Positions 1-12,224 are shown, counted from the first letter of the stretch. The stretch is DNA of 64,000 nt from Apostichopus japonicus (GCF_037975245.1 NC_092572.1:2765501-2829500); one strand, 5' to 3'. The notes: generated by a model from the letters alone, not told the origin. Numbers and translations are program-made.

Positions 1-511
1 AACATGATTTATGCACCATATGATAAAGACACGTTAAGACATGCAAGAACAAATAAAGACAGTGTACCATGGAGAAAGATTGATTCCATTTCTGCAATGT
101 AGAAATGACAGTAATGACTGTAACCGAGTAATTGCAAGAAGAGCTATGCTATTACTTGACTTCAAAATAAAGAGTCCATTATCAGCATTACTGTTTACCC
201 TGTGCTTAGCCTGTTTCTGGAAATGATTTGAAAAGATTACAGAAATCCTTTTGCACAACCAATAAATCCCGCTATTCAACAGGATTAATCATGAACAGTG
301 TCATAAACAACTTAAAATATCTATAACTCTCACTCAATATCGTTACCAGGATTTTAAGTTTAAAATGTCTTAACAATTTTGTGTCCGCTCAATCAAACGT
401 TTGTCACTACAGTCCTGCATGAATACATGCACTTGAAATTACCTCTACAGGAATGCGCAATACTTAGATACAATGACCCCTGACAAATATTGACATGTGT
501 GCAACAGAAGC
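1..511. other. Gene-free stretch
   Basis: AT-rich DNA with only short open frames on both strands. I see no splice-flanked exon, RNA gene or recognisable repeat. Confidence 0.5.
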
Positions 512-517
512 CTATGG

Positions 518-1020
518 CAGACCCGTCAACTCTCCCGGTTTCACCGGGAGACTCCTGGTTTTTACCAGAATCTCCGGTTTCATATTCTATTCTCCTGGTT
601 TTTTAATGTTTCATCACTTGCGACATTCTGAAAATAGCCAACAATTAGTCCTATGCTTATGTAGTTCTCAAGAACAAGACAGACAATCAGTCAAGTCTCA
701 AGCTTGATGGGACTCTACTGTATCTAGCATACTAGCCATGAAGTCACAGTACCCAGAGTCCACTGTTCCCTGTTTCAAATGGAAGCCTACTCAAGAAACC
801 CTGTAGAAAGCGAAGCGAGCTGCTGTAAACTACAACAAGAAACACTGATTGGATTATTCTCTCACTGTATTGCATAGACTATACTTTTTTAGGAGTACAG
901 TATTTATGTCATTTCAGTTGAAAATTACCAATCTCCCGATTTCCCCCTTGTTCTCCCTATTTTTCGGCCCTGAAAAATGTTATTCTCCCTATTTTGGGGT
1001 CAAACTGGTTGACAGGTCTG
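518..1020. mobile_element. Non-autonomous hAT-like element, 503 bp
   Basis: The left end begins CAGACCCGTCAAC and the right end is the near-perfect inverse (GTTGACAGGTCTG). The 6 bases CTATGG lie directly outside both ends (512-517 and 1021-1026), as expected of a target-site duplication. The interior is rich in CTCCCGG/CTCCCTAT motifs and codes for nothing recognisable. CAG..CTG termini suggest hAT; the 6-bp duplication would fit a hAT6-like group. Confidence 0.65.
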
Positions 1021-1026
1021 CTATGG

Positions 1027-1599
1027 TGATATGTCTATTATGTGCACACAAAAATGATATGATGAATGAATGCTGTAACTGGTAATTGTATACAACTACA
1101 TACTATAAGTCTATAGTATAGTCAACAGTTTGAGTTAGCCTAGGCCTAGCCTAGGTTAGTTCGTTCATATTCCTTGCAGAAGACTTAGCGAACTTAGCGA
1201 ACGGAATCATTTCGAATATAGTACATAAACACCCCAAATTGCCGGAGGGTAATAAGTGATACATCCTGATACTTACCTTCGATTTTGTTCTGTTCAAATC
1301 ACAGCTTAAATGTTGAGTTCATAACACTAACATGAAAGTAATAATAGTGTACTAGTAGTAGTACTAGCCTAGTAGTAGCTGATCACCACGCTGAATTGCA
1401 ATCGGGGGATTCCCAAGATTCGTTCGATCACTGGTGACGTCACATCACTAGATTACACGCCGCGCCCACCAACATTATTTTAATCCCGCCTACATGTCTA
1501 GTCTCTTCACACTCCTTATGTCACTCAAAGGTTTCCCCCGCCTTTATATGTAAATTTCTCTCGCTCACTCGTACTTCAAAAAGTGGCAGAATGCAAGTG
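1027..1599. other. Gene-free stretch
   Basis: No exon or RNA gene seen. It contains short CTAGGCCTAGCCTAGG-type repetitive motifs around 1135-1155 and CTAGTAGTA runs around 1350-1380. Confidence 0.45.
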
Positions 1600-1607
1600 C
1601 TCAACAC

Positions 1608-2051
1608 CAGTGTTACCAGAGTTAGCGTTTTTACACTAGATCTAGCGTTTTTAGTCATTTGTGGGGTTCTAGCGCACGTTTTTTCTAATTTTGGTAATTC
1701 TACCGTTTTTTGCCTAAAACTAGTTAAATTTACCAAAAATTGACCACTTTTCAGATTTTTTAGAAAAAATTCTTACTTGGAGACCTATCTAAATTGATTT
1801 TGAGTATTTTTGCCCAATCTTCGGAATTTCCTACCGAAAATTTCCATATTTTTTTCAAATTTTCTGGTTCAGACTTTCAATCAAATCAACTATTCAAAAT
1901 CTATTTTGTGATCGGTGACCATTCATCCTACGAATCTGTGCTAAATTGACTCCAAACAACACGAAAGTTAGGGAAACTACCATTTAGCGTTTTCTAGGGT
2001 TTTATTTTCGCAAATCTAGCGTTTTTTCGTCAACTGTCGCTGGTAACACTG
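1608..2051. mobile_element. Non-autonomous hAT-like element, 444 bp, 8-bp TSD
   Basis: The ends are inverted copies, CAGTGTTACCAG on the left and CTGGTAACACTG on the right. The octamer CTCAACAC flanks both sides exactly (1600-1607 and 2052-2059). The interior is T-rich with repeated TAGCGTTTTT motifs near both ends and has no coding potential. An 8-bp duplication with CAG..CTG ends is the hAT signature. Confidence 0.85.
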
Positions 2052-2059
2052 CTCAACAC

Positions 2060-2440
2060 ACAAACAATTAGCCAAACGGTACATTTCTCGTTGCTGTACA
2101 AATGATGTGATGAATCATGTATAGCCCTCGCCTACGGTCTGTAGAGGCCTACAGTAAGTTAGATAAGAATCTATGCTAAGTTACTATTTTCGCTTTACCT
2201 GGGGATACAACTAAGTTGAACAAAGATCAGCCAACTACAGGCACAGCACGAAAAGTCGAGTTGTTAAGAGGTTGTGCTGCAAGTACAATGCCTCAGTATT
2301 ACAATTCAACTTGGTGGGTTACAATTAATAAAATTACAATAACATAGGCTAGGCCTAGCCAATACTGCAAGTTTAATAAGGCTATAGCCTAGGCCTATAG
2401 AAGTAATAGTAATAGAATACTAATACTAGGCTTAAACTTT
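2060..2440. other. Gene-free stretch
   Basis: No coding signal; several CTAGGCCTAGCC-like palindromic motifs around 2345-2400. Confidence 0.4.
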
Positions 2441-2444
2441 AAAG

Positions 2445-2690
2445 GCATTGAAGACTCGCCCCAAACATCATTCGGCCATCTGTAAAAGTTAACTTTCTGT
2501 TGCTTGCAAGTGACATTATGTTCGTGTGGATACAAAATGCAGACAGTAATGAAACGTGATATCTTGTTATCTTTAGCTGGACCTGTGATCGTTTGTTCCC
2601 TGTGCTGTGGGTTTAGAACGTGGCAGTATGTACTGACTGTACACTAGTGTCTAATTACCGACGGTAGCAAGCTGTGTTGCGCGACTCTAC
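2445..2690 (+). repeat. Interspersed repeat, copy 1 (TTTAAAGGCATTG family)
   Basis: This stretch is repeated in the same orientation at 3681-3950. Shared blocks include AAAGGCATTGAAGACTCGCC, AAGTTAACTTTCTGTTGC, CAGACAGTAATGAAAC and TATCTTTAGCTGGACCTG. Non-coding; family unknown. Confidence 0.7.
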
Positions 2691-2699
2691 ACTCCCTTT

Positions 2700-3300
2700 A
2701 ACTGAAATTTATGCTAGCCTAGTATAGTCAGTATTGCGAAGTTCGCCATACTGCGAAGATCGGCCACCCTTAAGAAATACACGATTTCACCATGAAAATC
2801 TACAGAAAGAGCCAAATTTCACCAAAAAGTACGAAGCTACAGTTATTTTCTCTCCAAAATGACCCGTGTGCAAGAAATTACTTACATATTTGTCAACAAA
2901 ATGACGAAGATCTATGAAGTCTGTTATAATTACTGAAAAAGCAACTGCGCCCCCAATTTTATCACCATCGCCACACTGTGGGTTGCGCGTCCGAACTTCG
3001 CAATACTCTAGCAAGAAATACCAGTTCCACAATCACGAAGAATCTTCTTGGAAAACAACGTGAAAACAGTTTGCAGGAAAGAAAGTTTGGCCGTGTATCG
3101 TACTATAACAAAATTCTCCCACCGTATGAAGTATATTTTCAAATGATTTATACCAGAAGATTTAGTTTTGGGGTGTTTTAAGTCTTAAGTGGCCGAACTT
3201 CGAAGTCACCATCCTACTAGTAGTACGTACTAGAAGGTGCGGGCCCCCTTTCAACAATACTAGTCTCACTTGGAGTTGTTTTAGGCATTGCCTAACTTAA
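2700..3300. other. Gene-free stretch
   Basis: No recognisable gene. The pair GCGAAGTTCG near 2737 and GTCCGAACTTCG near 2990 are short inverted matches of unknown meaning. Confidence 0.4.
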
Positions 3301-3680
3301 AACTTTTAAGGGTGTGAAGACTCTCGCGCAAAAAGAAACGTCTAATGCCGGTAATTTGACCAAGTTTCGAATGAGGTGTAACAGAAGTGTTAAACATCAC
3401 CATCGATCCCAGAAAACACACACCGTACTGTATATACCGTACTGTACCTTGGGATACATGCAGCAATTGATGTGGCAACAGTTAACATGTGAAGAGAATT
3501 TGTCTACGTGTACAGTATTTGTGCAGTTCAAAGACATTTTGTATGGAAAGCAGTTTTCGAATAAACACATGCACCAATGCACGTAACGTTTTGACTTTGC
3601 ATGTAACTTCAATTGTTTACATGCACGTGTGCATGCAAGTAAAATATATTTCAGTTTAAAATTCAGTGTAGTAAATAATA

Positions 3681-3950
3681 TATTTAAAGGCATTGGAGAC
3701 TCGCCCCAAACCGTGTGCGGCCATCTGAAAAAGTTAACTTTCTGTTGCTTGCAAGTGGCGTTTTGTTCGTGTCGCTACAAAATGCAGACAGTAATGAAAC
3801 TTGATACCTTAATTGTTATCTTTAGCTGGACCTGAGATGTCCATTGCTGTATCGTTTGTATACTGTACTGTGGGTATTGACCGCAGTTGTATGTATACAG
3901 TATACTAACTGTAAACTAGTGTCTTATTACCAAAGGTAGCAAGTTGTGTG
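3681..3950 (+). repeat. Interspersed repeat, copy 2 (TTTAAAGGCATTG family)
   Basis: Direct repeat of 2445-2690 and the core of the inverted-repeat element around it. It also shares the downstream block ending in GTAGCAAG(C/T)TGTGT. Confidence 0.65.
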
Positions 3951-4050
3951 TGTATTTTCTGGGATCGATGGTTATGTTTAACACTTCTGTTTCACCTCAT
4001 TCGAGACTAGGTCAAATTACCAACATTAGACGTTTCTTTTTGCACGAGTC

Positions 4051-5650
4051 AATTTCAATTTCAATTTCTTTATTCCAGTATAAATGATAACATTTATAAA
4101 TAGGACACATAAAAGAAGTGATACATAAAAGACGTAAACATGTACAAAAATGAAAGCATGAACAAAAACAAGAAATAAGATAGAGGAATAGAAGTTTTAA
4201 AAGATTAAAGATTAAAAGGATTATAACAGAGATTCTAAGAACCCATTTTGAATATAAATGGCTGCTCTGCAGATAAATGAGTTCTTAAATAGCATAATTC
4301 TAAAAGATGGCAAGATAGTAGGATTACGTAGATTGTACTTGCTGGTTCTATTGCACAGAGAGATCAACTCGGAGTCAAGTGGGTGATCTTTAGAACTATG
4401 TATATTCTTAGCTAGTCTTATGAATTCATTTTTAGCAGCAGTGTTTACTTTACCAACAAGGCTTTCATAGTCGAGATTAAATATTTTGGAGCAGTATTTC
4501 AAGAAACTTCTAATTCTTTTCTTGTCCTTTTCAAGTAGAAAGTGATACCAGACAGGAACTGCATACACAATCACTGGCAGAATTGATGAGCTGAAAACCT
4601 TATCTCTTACATTAGAATGAAAATAAGGAGTAATATATGCCAACGTTGATACAATATAATACACCTTAGACATCGATTTAGATATATGTTTAGTAAAGGT
4701 TAACTTGGCGTCAATATCAACTCCTAAGTACATTGTATGAGACACCCGCTCAACAATGGAGCCTTGAACATAAGTTTTCTGATCCCTGGTCTGATGAATG
4801 AGACCTTGATGTTTACTGTTAATGTTTTCAAAAATTATTCCTTTAGATTTCTTTGGATTAAGTAAGAGGTTCTTCTGCTCACACAAATTGACCATATTAT
4901 CAATACAGTATTTATAGTCATTTTGATTTTCAAGGTGTGTCCGCTTTGAAATGTTACAGGATATGGCTGTATCATCAGCGTACTTAATTACATCACACCC
5001 CATTGAAGAACGTATATCATCTGTGTATATTGTAAAAAGTAACGCAGATAGAGGACCTCCCTGGGGGACTCCCACTGTAATATTTGATTCCTCTGAATAA
5101 CCTTTCTGTAGCTTGACTTGTCGAGACCATCCTTGTAAAAAATTAGCCAACCAATGTATAAGCCAAGGCTCATTGATAAAACTACACAAACTTTGGATTA
5201 ACCGATTTGGTAAAACCGTATTAAAAGCATTTGAAAAATCTAAGAATAAAACTTTAGTGACTGTTGTGTCACTCTGATTTAAACCAGAAACAACACAATG
5301 TACGAGCTTGAGTATAGCATCTGTGCAGGACACGCCTTTTTTGTAGGCAAACTGATTTTTATCACCGTGTGATACGATGGCCTGTGTCAAGTATGGAAAT
5401 AATAATTTTTGCATACAGTTAAAACCAATGTTGGACATGTCAATTGGTCTAAAATCGTTTACAGATGTTGGAATAGAGATTTTAGGCACAGGTGATGTTT
5501 TAGCATGCTTCCATAGGGACGGAATTGAATTCTCATTTAAACTTACATTATATAAATTAGTGAATATGCCAGCTAATTCTTCAGAGCAATACTTGTACAC
5601 CCACCAGGGAATTTGATCAAAACCAGACGCAATTCCTATCTTAACAAGTC
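4051..5650 (-). mobile_element. 5'-truncated non-LTR retrotransposon (LINE, CR1/Rex/Jockey-like)
   Basis: A minus-strand LINE. Its 3' end is at the low coordinate and finishes in a short (GAAATT)n tail at 4051-4070, with about 170 bp of 3' UTR between stop and tail. The 5' end lies near 5646-5651, inside the reverse transcriptase region, so the endonuclease is missing. Flanks show a short AGTC match on both sides that may be the target duplication. It landed in the right arm of the inverted-repeat element at 3305-5668. Confidence 0.85.
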
Positions 5651-5651
5651 G
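4221..5651 (-). CDS. LINE reverse transcriptase, partial (N-terminus missing)
   Basis: An open frame of about 475 codons that copies LINE RNA into DNA at a nicked target. Reading downstream: a start-of-RT block with GIASGFDQIPWW, finger motif ISIPTSVNDFRPI, the catalytic aspartate block FLDFSNAFNTV, the VPQGGPLSALLFTIYTDD block, and the catalytic KYADDTAI box. The frame then runs through thumb and C-terminal regions to a stop at 4221-4223. No internal stop or frameshift interrupts the frame up to a TGA at 5652-5654. The listed start is simply where homology begins; the endonuclease domain expected upstream is absent, so this copy is dead on arrival. Motif order is typical of the CR1/Rex/Jockey group; the exact clade cannot be fixed by eye. 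Confidence 0.9.
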   Translation of the reverse strand, partial: RLVKIGIASGFDQIPWWVYKYCSEELAGIFTNLYNVSLNENSIPSLWKHAKTSPVPKISIPTSVNDFRPIDMSNIGFNCMQKLLFPYLTQAIVSHGDKNQFAYKKGVSCTDAILKLVHCVVSGLNQSDTTVTKVLFLDFSNAFNTVLPNRLIQSLCSFINEPWLIHWLANFLQGWSRQVKLQKGYSEESNITVGVPQGGPLSALLFTIYTDDIRSSMGCDVIKYADDTAISCNISKRTHLENQNDYKYCIDNMVNLCEQKNLLLNPKKSKGIIFENINSKHQGLIHQTRDQKTYVQGSIVERVSHTMYLGVDIDAKLTFTKHISKSMSKVYYIVSTLAYITPYFHSNVRDKVFSSSILPVIVYAVPVWYHFLLEKDKKRIRSFLKYCSKIFNLDYESLVGKVNTAAKNEFIRLAKNIHSSKDHPLDSELISLCNRTSKYNLRNPTILPSFRIMLFKNSFICRAAIYIQNGFLESLL

Positions 5652-5669
5652 TCACACCCTTTAAGATAA

Positions 5670-8053
5670 AAAATTGAGAAAGATTTTTCTGCATGGGAGA
5701 GTGACCCTGACAGTGACTTTTAATCATCATATCCACATCATATCCTACATATTAACAAGACCACGCAGGAATAAGTTTGAAAACACTCTTTTGTATTTTT
5801 CATGTAGGTGTGATTTGTTTGTGCATGTAAATTGTTATAGCTACATGCATTGGTGCAAAAGGGCTGGACATGTGTATGTGTCTTTTATTGAATTTTGATC
5901 AACATCACCAATGGCCCCATGTGCTAGCTCTCCCCCTTCCTTGGCACAATGTGTTGAACTTAACTTAACCAATTTCTGCTCTCCTTAACTGTGTAGAATT
6001 ATGGATGATGACCAGCAGCTGTTTGCATGTTCTTTGTGTGATGTCACCACTCAGTAAAGAGCGTCTCTACTTTGGCATAATTGGTGAGCGCTGTCATTTG
6101 CAACCAGCAGCTGCATATCAAGGTACTGGCTGTCAGTTATTTTCACTTTTAAACATTGAGTTATTGAAATTGAATGTGTCTGAGTATATTACAGTAAGTA
6201 GAATTACACACACAACTTTAATAGGTGAACCATAGGATAACTAATGATCCATTCTTTGGGGCGGGTGTCCCAGTCAGAGCCACAGTACGTACCTTGCACA
6301 AAGGATTTTAAACCGAGAAGCAGAGGAAGGGGATTTCAGGAGAGGTTTGGCTGTTAATACAAATGAGCAATTGCAAATACAATTAGGGCAGATTTATGAT
6401 TGTACAGGTCAATTGCATGTCCAGTAGATTGTCTACAATTGTGAAATTATTTTATCTGTCATAGAATGATTTTCATATGCTTTGTCACCTCCCACAGAGA
6501 AAATGTGAAGAGAGTCAAAGTTCATTTAGTAATAAAGAAGGAAAAACTTGTTTTGTTGAGCATGTTGGTAAGGACATGTTAGCTTGTGGAAAGCTGGCAA
6601 AAGCATCAATGATGTTCAAATCTTTTTACAATTGTTCATTACAAGAAATGTAGGTGTCATTTGTCAGAAAGAAAAAAACACATACACATTCTGACTTTAA
6701 TGCATTGGATATACTTTATTTGTTTCATGTAAGGAACCAAGAAAAGTGTAGCTGGTTTGATGAAAGTAAAAGCTGTAAGTTATCTGGTTACTACTCAAGT
6801 TGTATCAGTTAAGCCATAACAATCTGCTCTGGTGATGTAGCTTATCCTACAGGTGGTTCAATTCCACTGGCAGATCATTGACTGAGGCTTTCTGTATACT
6901 TCAAAGGGCAGTTTAACCTGTGTTAACAATTTTGTTGCTTGATGTAGAACATTATTCTCTAGCTATTCTTTCAAATTCAAAGTTTATTGAAGCTTTCTTA
7001 TCTAAATATGTAAAAATTACTAAGCAAAACACTGCAAAAAATCAAAGAAAATTATGTTAAAAGGTCAATAATGTATGATCTAACATATACGATGACGATG
7101 ATCTTGATGCAGGAACTACATTAACCCTCCTCTGTAACAGATCCATTACAATGGAAACCACCTCTTGGTTCAAATATAAGATAATGTATTTTTATTGAAT
7201 TTCTTAAAATCAGTACAGTACTCACTGTTTTCATGTCTTTTAGTAGTCACATAAATTTTCTCTAATTACAGTATGCTATAGTTGAGGTCACTACAGCTAC
7301 TGTAATATTTAAACTCTGCAGTGTTACATGGACAGAGGTCCTGGTTTGGGGTTGGTTGAGAGGGATGAGTTTGAATGCCCAGAGCCTGCTTTTCTCTTTA
7401 AAGATATTGCTTAATTATATTAGTAACGTTCAGTAACAAAGTGCTGAGAACCTAAACAACTTTGGTAATGTTGCCATCAATAGTTATTTTGGAAGTATGA
7501 AGTTGATTGTTCATTTGATTCCAGAGTTATCAATAAATGGAGGAGAAAAAATAGTTATTTTGGTTTCCATTACAATATTATTTTGCATGAAAAATGATAC
7601 TGGGCCACATGTTATACTGGACACCCCTGCTGCCATGGTCCCCCTTACATGTTTACTTTTGTACGTAGCGTAACTGCGTGAACTGAACCATGACTTTCAT
7701 GCAAGTTGAACTGAAGATTATTTTTTCACATGACATTTTTTTCACATGCCAATATGCTAATCTTTCCTTGTTCACTTAAAGATAGTTTATTCCCGTTAGA
7801 AGTGCCAACTGTATGAAAAATTGATGTTTGTGGAGCAAAAAAATATGTGGATGTACATGTAAATGTATCTTGCCCATTTGACTGGTTTCAATGACAATCC
7901 TAACCTTTGCATTCATGATGGCGTATGTGTGCGTATTTGCATCAGCGCTGTGTCTGCAAATAGATCCATCAGAACTAAGTTTTGATCATGCATGCATGTA
8001 CAGTACTGCGATTTGAAGAAATTTCTTGAAATCAAAGAATTGGTTTTGATTGG
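5670..8053. other. Gene-free stretch
   Basis: Only short open frames. I looked for exons bounded by AG and GT and found none convincing. AT-rich DNA without clear inverted repeats. Confidence 0.45.
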
Positions 8054-8339
8054 CAGGGGCGGATCCAGGGGGGCCGACCCGGCCCCGGCCCCCCCCCCCC
8101 TCCTTTTTGGAAATCAGTTGCGTTTTTTTATGTGGGAGTAGGCTACTTCAAATTCCTAATAGGCATAACTTGGTGAAAGAAAAGCCTAATATATATCCAG
8201 CTGCTCTTCCCTGAAACGCGATCGTTTTTATTCCAAATTTGAAACTAAGGCAATTATCAGGCCTACGCGACATCACGTATTAATTAGATACGGCTCAGTA
8301 CTATAGTGCTGACTATTACTGTCAGGGAAAATCAATGCA

Positions 8340-8455
8340 CAGTTAGCAAGTATATCATAATTATCTGAATGAAAGGGGTGTAGCAAACGTAACGTAGTGG
8401 CCAAGAACCTGAAGTATTTTTAACGGAGGGCCCGAGGAACATGAACTTATAGCAT
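8340..8455 (+). repeat. Second Penelope-like fragment, inverted relative to the main one
   Basis: Blocks such as AAGTATATCATAATTATCT, AATGAAAGGGG, and CCAAGAACCTGAAGTATTTT occur here on the plus strand and at 13085-13200 on the minus strand. The latter joins the reverse transcriptase pieces, so this is an inverted partial copy. Inverted partial copies at the ends are known for Penelope-like elements. Confidence 0.5.
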
Positions 8456-8843
8456 GCTCCTCGTGGTGAAACGTAATTGCACCTATTAGGTGAATTGAGT
8501 GTACTGTTAATAGTAGGAGAGACTAGTGTAGGTTCTTATGAACAACTAGACCGGTTTCTGCTTTCAAACTTTATAGGAGGAGCTTCATCAGTAGTAGCCT
8601 TTGAGTATTTTATATTCGGCCTGGGCGTCTCGTTCTCAACATGCATCTATTTTCTGTGCACGAGTTTTTATGGACTCATAGTGCAGCTATAAGAGCATCT
8701 AAAAGAGCTTCGTGTGAACCTTGAGAGTCAGCTGATTCTTCGTTTGTATTAAACCTTGAGTTAACAAGTAAATCTTTGAGATTTTGGGCGCTTAAGTATG
8801 CTAGAATCGGTTCTTTTGGAAACGGTTTGGATAATTCCGCGTG

Positions 8844-9738
8844 CAGGGCCGTAGAGAGCGAGGGGGGGGGGGGGGGTGGGGTGTCACACCCCCAATAATT
8901 TGGTCGCTGTCGGCAAATTTTGGGTCAAATGGAGAAAAGGTGAAGAGAGCGGTAGGGGAAGAAAGAAGGAAAGCTGAATAGAGAAAAGGAGAAAGGGAGC
9001 TTCTTTATCGGTTATTTCGATTTTCCAGTTCTTCATCTGATAAATTCATTCACCAATCCAATCACCCGACGCCTGCAAGTTAAAAACCTCTCGGCAAATA
9101 ACTGATAATGTCACGGCCGTCAGTATAGCTACTGTAGCCAGGCTCAGCTAGACGAGTGCCAGAATCGCCAGCAACTCAGTGAAAGAAATGGAATTAAAGG
9201 CTTCCGTATAGGCCGCAGCCCATGAGTCGTGCTATCGTGTGACAACGTGTTGTTATTATCCTCTGTTCAGAATGACGTCATCGCAGATGTCATTCGTTCT
9301 CCGTGGAAACTTAAGGACACGGCTCACGAATTGTACACAATATTTAACGGTTTTCGCTTGTATATCAATGAATGTTGTTATTTCTCATTACCGGGAAGTT
9401 TTCTGAACATTTTCATCACGAAGTTTCACTATTTCAACGATCGGTAAAAGAGAAAACACAGTTCGATAATTGGTCCCAATTAATTCTTCTTCTGCCGACT
9501 GCCATAAAAATAATATCGAAATGGAAATTCTACGGTGCCAAAATTGACTTAAAATATGCACCAGATTGCATCTAAGGACGTTTCAAAACTAAAAATTTTC
9601 CAAAGGGGAGGGGGACACCCCCTCCCCTTAGACCCCTCCTCCATTTCAGTCACCGCTTCCAGATCCGTCGGCAAATCAAATCCTCCACACCCCCCCCCCC
9701 CCCCAACAACAACAACAAAAACCTTCGCTACGCCCCTG
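8844..9738. mobile_element. Non-autonomous hAT-like element, 895 bp, exact 8-bp TSD
   Basis: Begins CAGGGCCGTAG and ends CTACGCCCCTG. TCCGCGTG flanks it on both sides (8836-8843, 9739-9746). It sits inside the Penelope-like coding region, and the reading frame resumes across it. A poly-G tract follows the left end, and a C-rich tract near 9690-9705 plus (CAA)n precede the right end. The segment 9556-9650 resembles the middle of the CAAGGGCGG family seen at 11209. Confidence 0.85.
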
Positions 9739-10129
9739 TCCGCGTGATGCGAGATTAAGTGCCAATGTTTCAAAAGTGCTTTTTTTCAAATGCGTGGTTT
9801 TGATATGGGGTGTATAGGTAAGCTTGAACACCATTGGTGGTTTCTTTTGTTTATGTTTGGTAGTGAGGTATTGCCCACGGTTTTCAAATTTTATGCCTTT
9901 CGTGGCTGAGGCAATTTCCTCTTTCTTATAGTTACGGAGTAACAGTTTCTCTGTGAACGCATTCTATTTCTGTAAGAAATCAGTCTCATTGTTACATAGA
10001 CGTGCGTATCGTAAGACTTCCCCTTTAATGAAGCCTTTAAAAGTGGCAAGTGGGTGTGCAGAGTTTCTGTCGAGGTATTGGAAGATTTCCGTGGGTTTCA
10101 GGCGCGTATCCAGGATTTTATAATCCGGG

Positions 10130-10240
10130 GGGCGCGAATTACTATCTAAGCGGAGCGCCACCATCGGTTGGCGCGCAGCGTACAAGAAAATTTCTGGTTT
10201 TGATACCCCCCAGATCACCGGAAATAGCACTTCTCGGGCT
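10130..10240 (+). repeat. GCGCCACC..TGGCGC hairpin repeat, copy 1
   Basis: Shares with 11715-11835, 17840-17945 and 40588-40690 the order CTATCTAAGCG, GCGCCACCATCGGTTGGCGC, AGCGTACAAGAAAATTT, and a CACTTCTCGGG-like end. The core forms a hairpin with GCGCCA/TGGCGC arms (10155-10160, 10169-10174). Confidence 0.75.
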
Positions 10241-11208
10241 TGATAATGAGCAACCAGATGTACACTTTTGCCTGAGAACCAAGTGTTTCCCAAAAGTTTT
10301 TTCCATCCATAACCTTTTTGCAGATTGTCACCAGTCACACATCATGTTCGACCTCATTGCATGTCCTATGGATCATTGCTTTTGCAGGTGATTCTACGTC
10401 ACGGCCCACAATATCCGAAAGCCCCACTTTTGAAGGTTTTAAGCCCATTATTTGTTGAGAATTTGAAAGTTCACATTTCTCGTGAATAAAATCATTTGAA
10501 AACATACCCATAATGTTGCACAAAATTCAGTCTATGGACAAGCAATATAGAAAAACCTCCTTGAACCCCTAACAGACAGGTCAAAGTTGCACGAGTAGAG
10601 GAAAGTATGATGAAGAATGTTGGTGAGGAAATTTTGGAAAATTCCGACACAGTTAATTTATTGGTGTAGAAATATTGCAACCTCTTATAATGTCTATTAT
10701 AAAACTTTGTTGAAGGAAATGAAAAATAGCAGATATTTCCGATATCAGGTATATCGAAACCGAACACTACACACATAGGCGTAGGTCCCGTAGGAGGCGG
10801 TGGCTGCAGCCCCCCTCCCCCCCCCCCCCGCAACCAAATTTTTCCCCATCTTTTTCGGGCACCTACTGAAAGAAAATAAATAGCAATGAATAGCTTAAAA
10901 ATGATCTCCTTGGTAATTACAATAAAGTTGTAAGCTTGGCCGACATTACTACTTTAAAAGAGAGTTTTGACATAAATGGATCTGTATGATTTTTCTCCAT
11001 CTACATAAGACATTTGGTTGTTTACATAGCATCCAGCGGTATACTGTGCAACTTTCACGGACCGTGCGGTACACGATGCCATGCACTGTAATGACCGATG
11101 CTTGCTTATATGATATTGGCATTGATATGTTGGACGCGCGAATTTTGGCTTTTTTTTCGGGCAAGTCATTAAAGCCCCCAAATCCAATTGGGCTCCTACG
11201 CCTTTAAC

Positions 11209-11575
11209 CAAGGGCGGTAGGAACCGGGGGCTGGGGGGCGCCAGCCCCCCCCCAGTGAAAAATGTGGAGGGGCGGAAGTATCATTCCGCCCCCCGCTTCG
11301 CAAGTCAGAAAACCCCTTTTTTAATTCCAAATGAGAAAAAAAATCTCATTTGGAGCACCAAATTGCATCTAAGGCCAGGTGAAAATACAAAATTAAGTTT
11401 ACAGAATGGAGTGGGTGTGGAAGTGTGCTATATTGCACCAAATTGCATCTGAGGCCACCTGGAAATGCAAAAAAATTCCAAAGGGGAGGGGGACACCCCC
11501 TCCCCTTAGACCCCTCCCCCAGGCCGGCCATCAGTTTTCAGCCCCCCCACTCAAAAGTACCTTCCTACGCCACTG
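11209..11575 (+). mobile_element. Short hAT-like element (CAAGGGCGG family) copy 1, exact TSD
   Basis: A 367-bp element starting CAAGGGCGGTAGGAACC and ending TTCCTACGCCACTG. CCTTTAAC flanks both sides (11201-11208, 11576-11583). The interior has the direct repeat GCACCAAATTGCATCT twice and a G-rich/C-rich inverted block, GGGGAGGGGG then CCCCCTCCCC. A second copy with its own duplication is at 45069-45430 and a third, inverted and right-truncated, at 56464-56774. Confidence 0.9.
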
Positions 11576-11714
11576 CCTTTAACTACACACATAGACAGTT
11601 TTTGAGGCTGTTCATCGTGGAACATGCATTTCAATGCTCACTGATATGATGTTATATCTGCTCTTTGCTTTACAAATTCGAACAGGCGTGTAGCGAGTAA
11701 TTGCCAAGGGAGGG

Positions 11715-11835
11715 CGAAGCCTGTAGGCAAACTATCTAAGCGAAGCGCCACCATGAGTTGGCGCGAAGCGTACAAGAAAAATTTTGGCCGAAAATGCCTC
11801 CCAGATCGCTGGAAATGACACTTCTCAGGCCTTGT
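11715..11835 (+). repeat. GCGCCACC..TGGCGC hairpin repeat, copy 2
   Basis: Same order of blocks as copy 1, with core GCGCCACCATGAGTTGGCGC. The loop has changed but the arms are kept. Confidence 0.7.
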
Positions 11836-12224
11836 AAGTTGCATCTAAGCATTGTCTATTTTGAAATTACTAGCGATGTCATAAAGAAAATTTGCTCGGG
11901 GGGGGGGGGGGGGCGGTCGTCCCCTTCCCGAAATGCGTCATGTACCCCGACGACTCGGTCGAGTTCAAGACCAGCCACAGTTGGTTCCGTATAGCACAAT
12001 TGTACAATTGTTTAAGGCGTCCATACACACACACGCGTTATGATATACCATATATAGTATTTATATAGATACATTAGTGAGAGAGGAAAAATGGAAACGT
12101 CAAAAAAAATAGTTGTCGGTGTAAGGGGTAGGGTATGGCGCACACCCCCTCCGTAATCCTTGATCTGTCACTGGCTACCCTGTGTATATTATAGGGATCA
12201 GCGCTTTAACTATGACTGTTCCTC

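Larger units (their letters stand above)
3305..5668. mobile_element. Inverted-repeat element interrupted by a LINE
   Basis: The left arm (about 3305-3420) recurs in inverted form at about 3950-4050, with the outermost bases continuing at 5647-5668. Matching blocks include AAGGGTGTGA / TCACACCCTT, AAAAAGAAACGTCTAATG and GAAGTGTTAAACAT. The right arm is split by the LINE at 4051-5650. The arms are about 110 bp. The interior contains a second copy of the TTTAAAGGCATTG repeat (3681-3950). No transposase is present, so it is a non-autonomous foldback or DNA element. Confidence 0.65.

Noticed and set aside
6001-6235. ATGGATGATGACCAGCAG and following frame near 6001
   Set aside because: No splice sites, family motif or similar copy; short frames are expected by chance.
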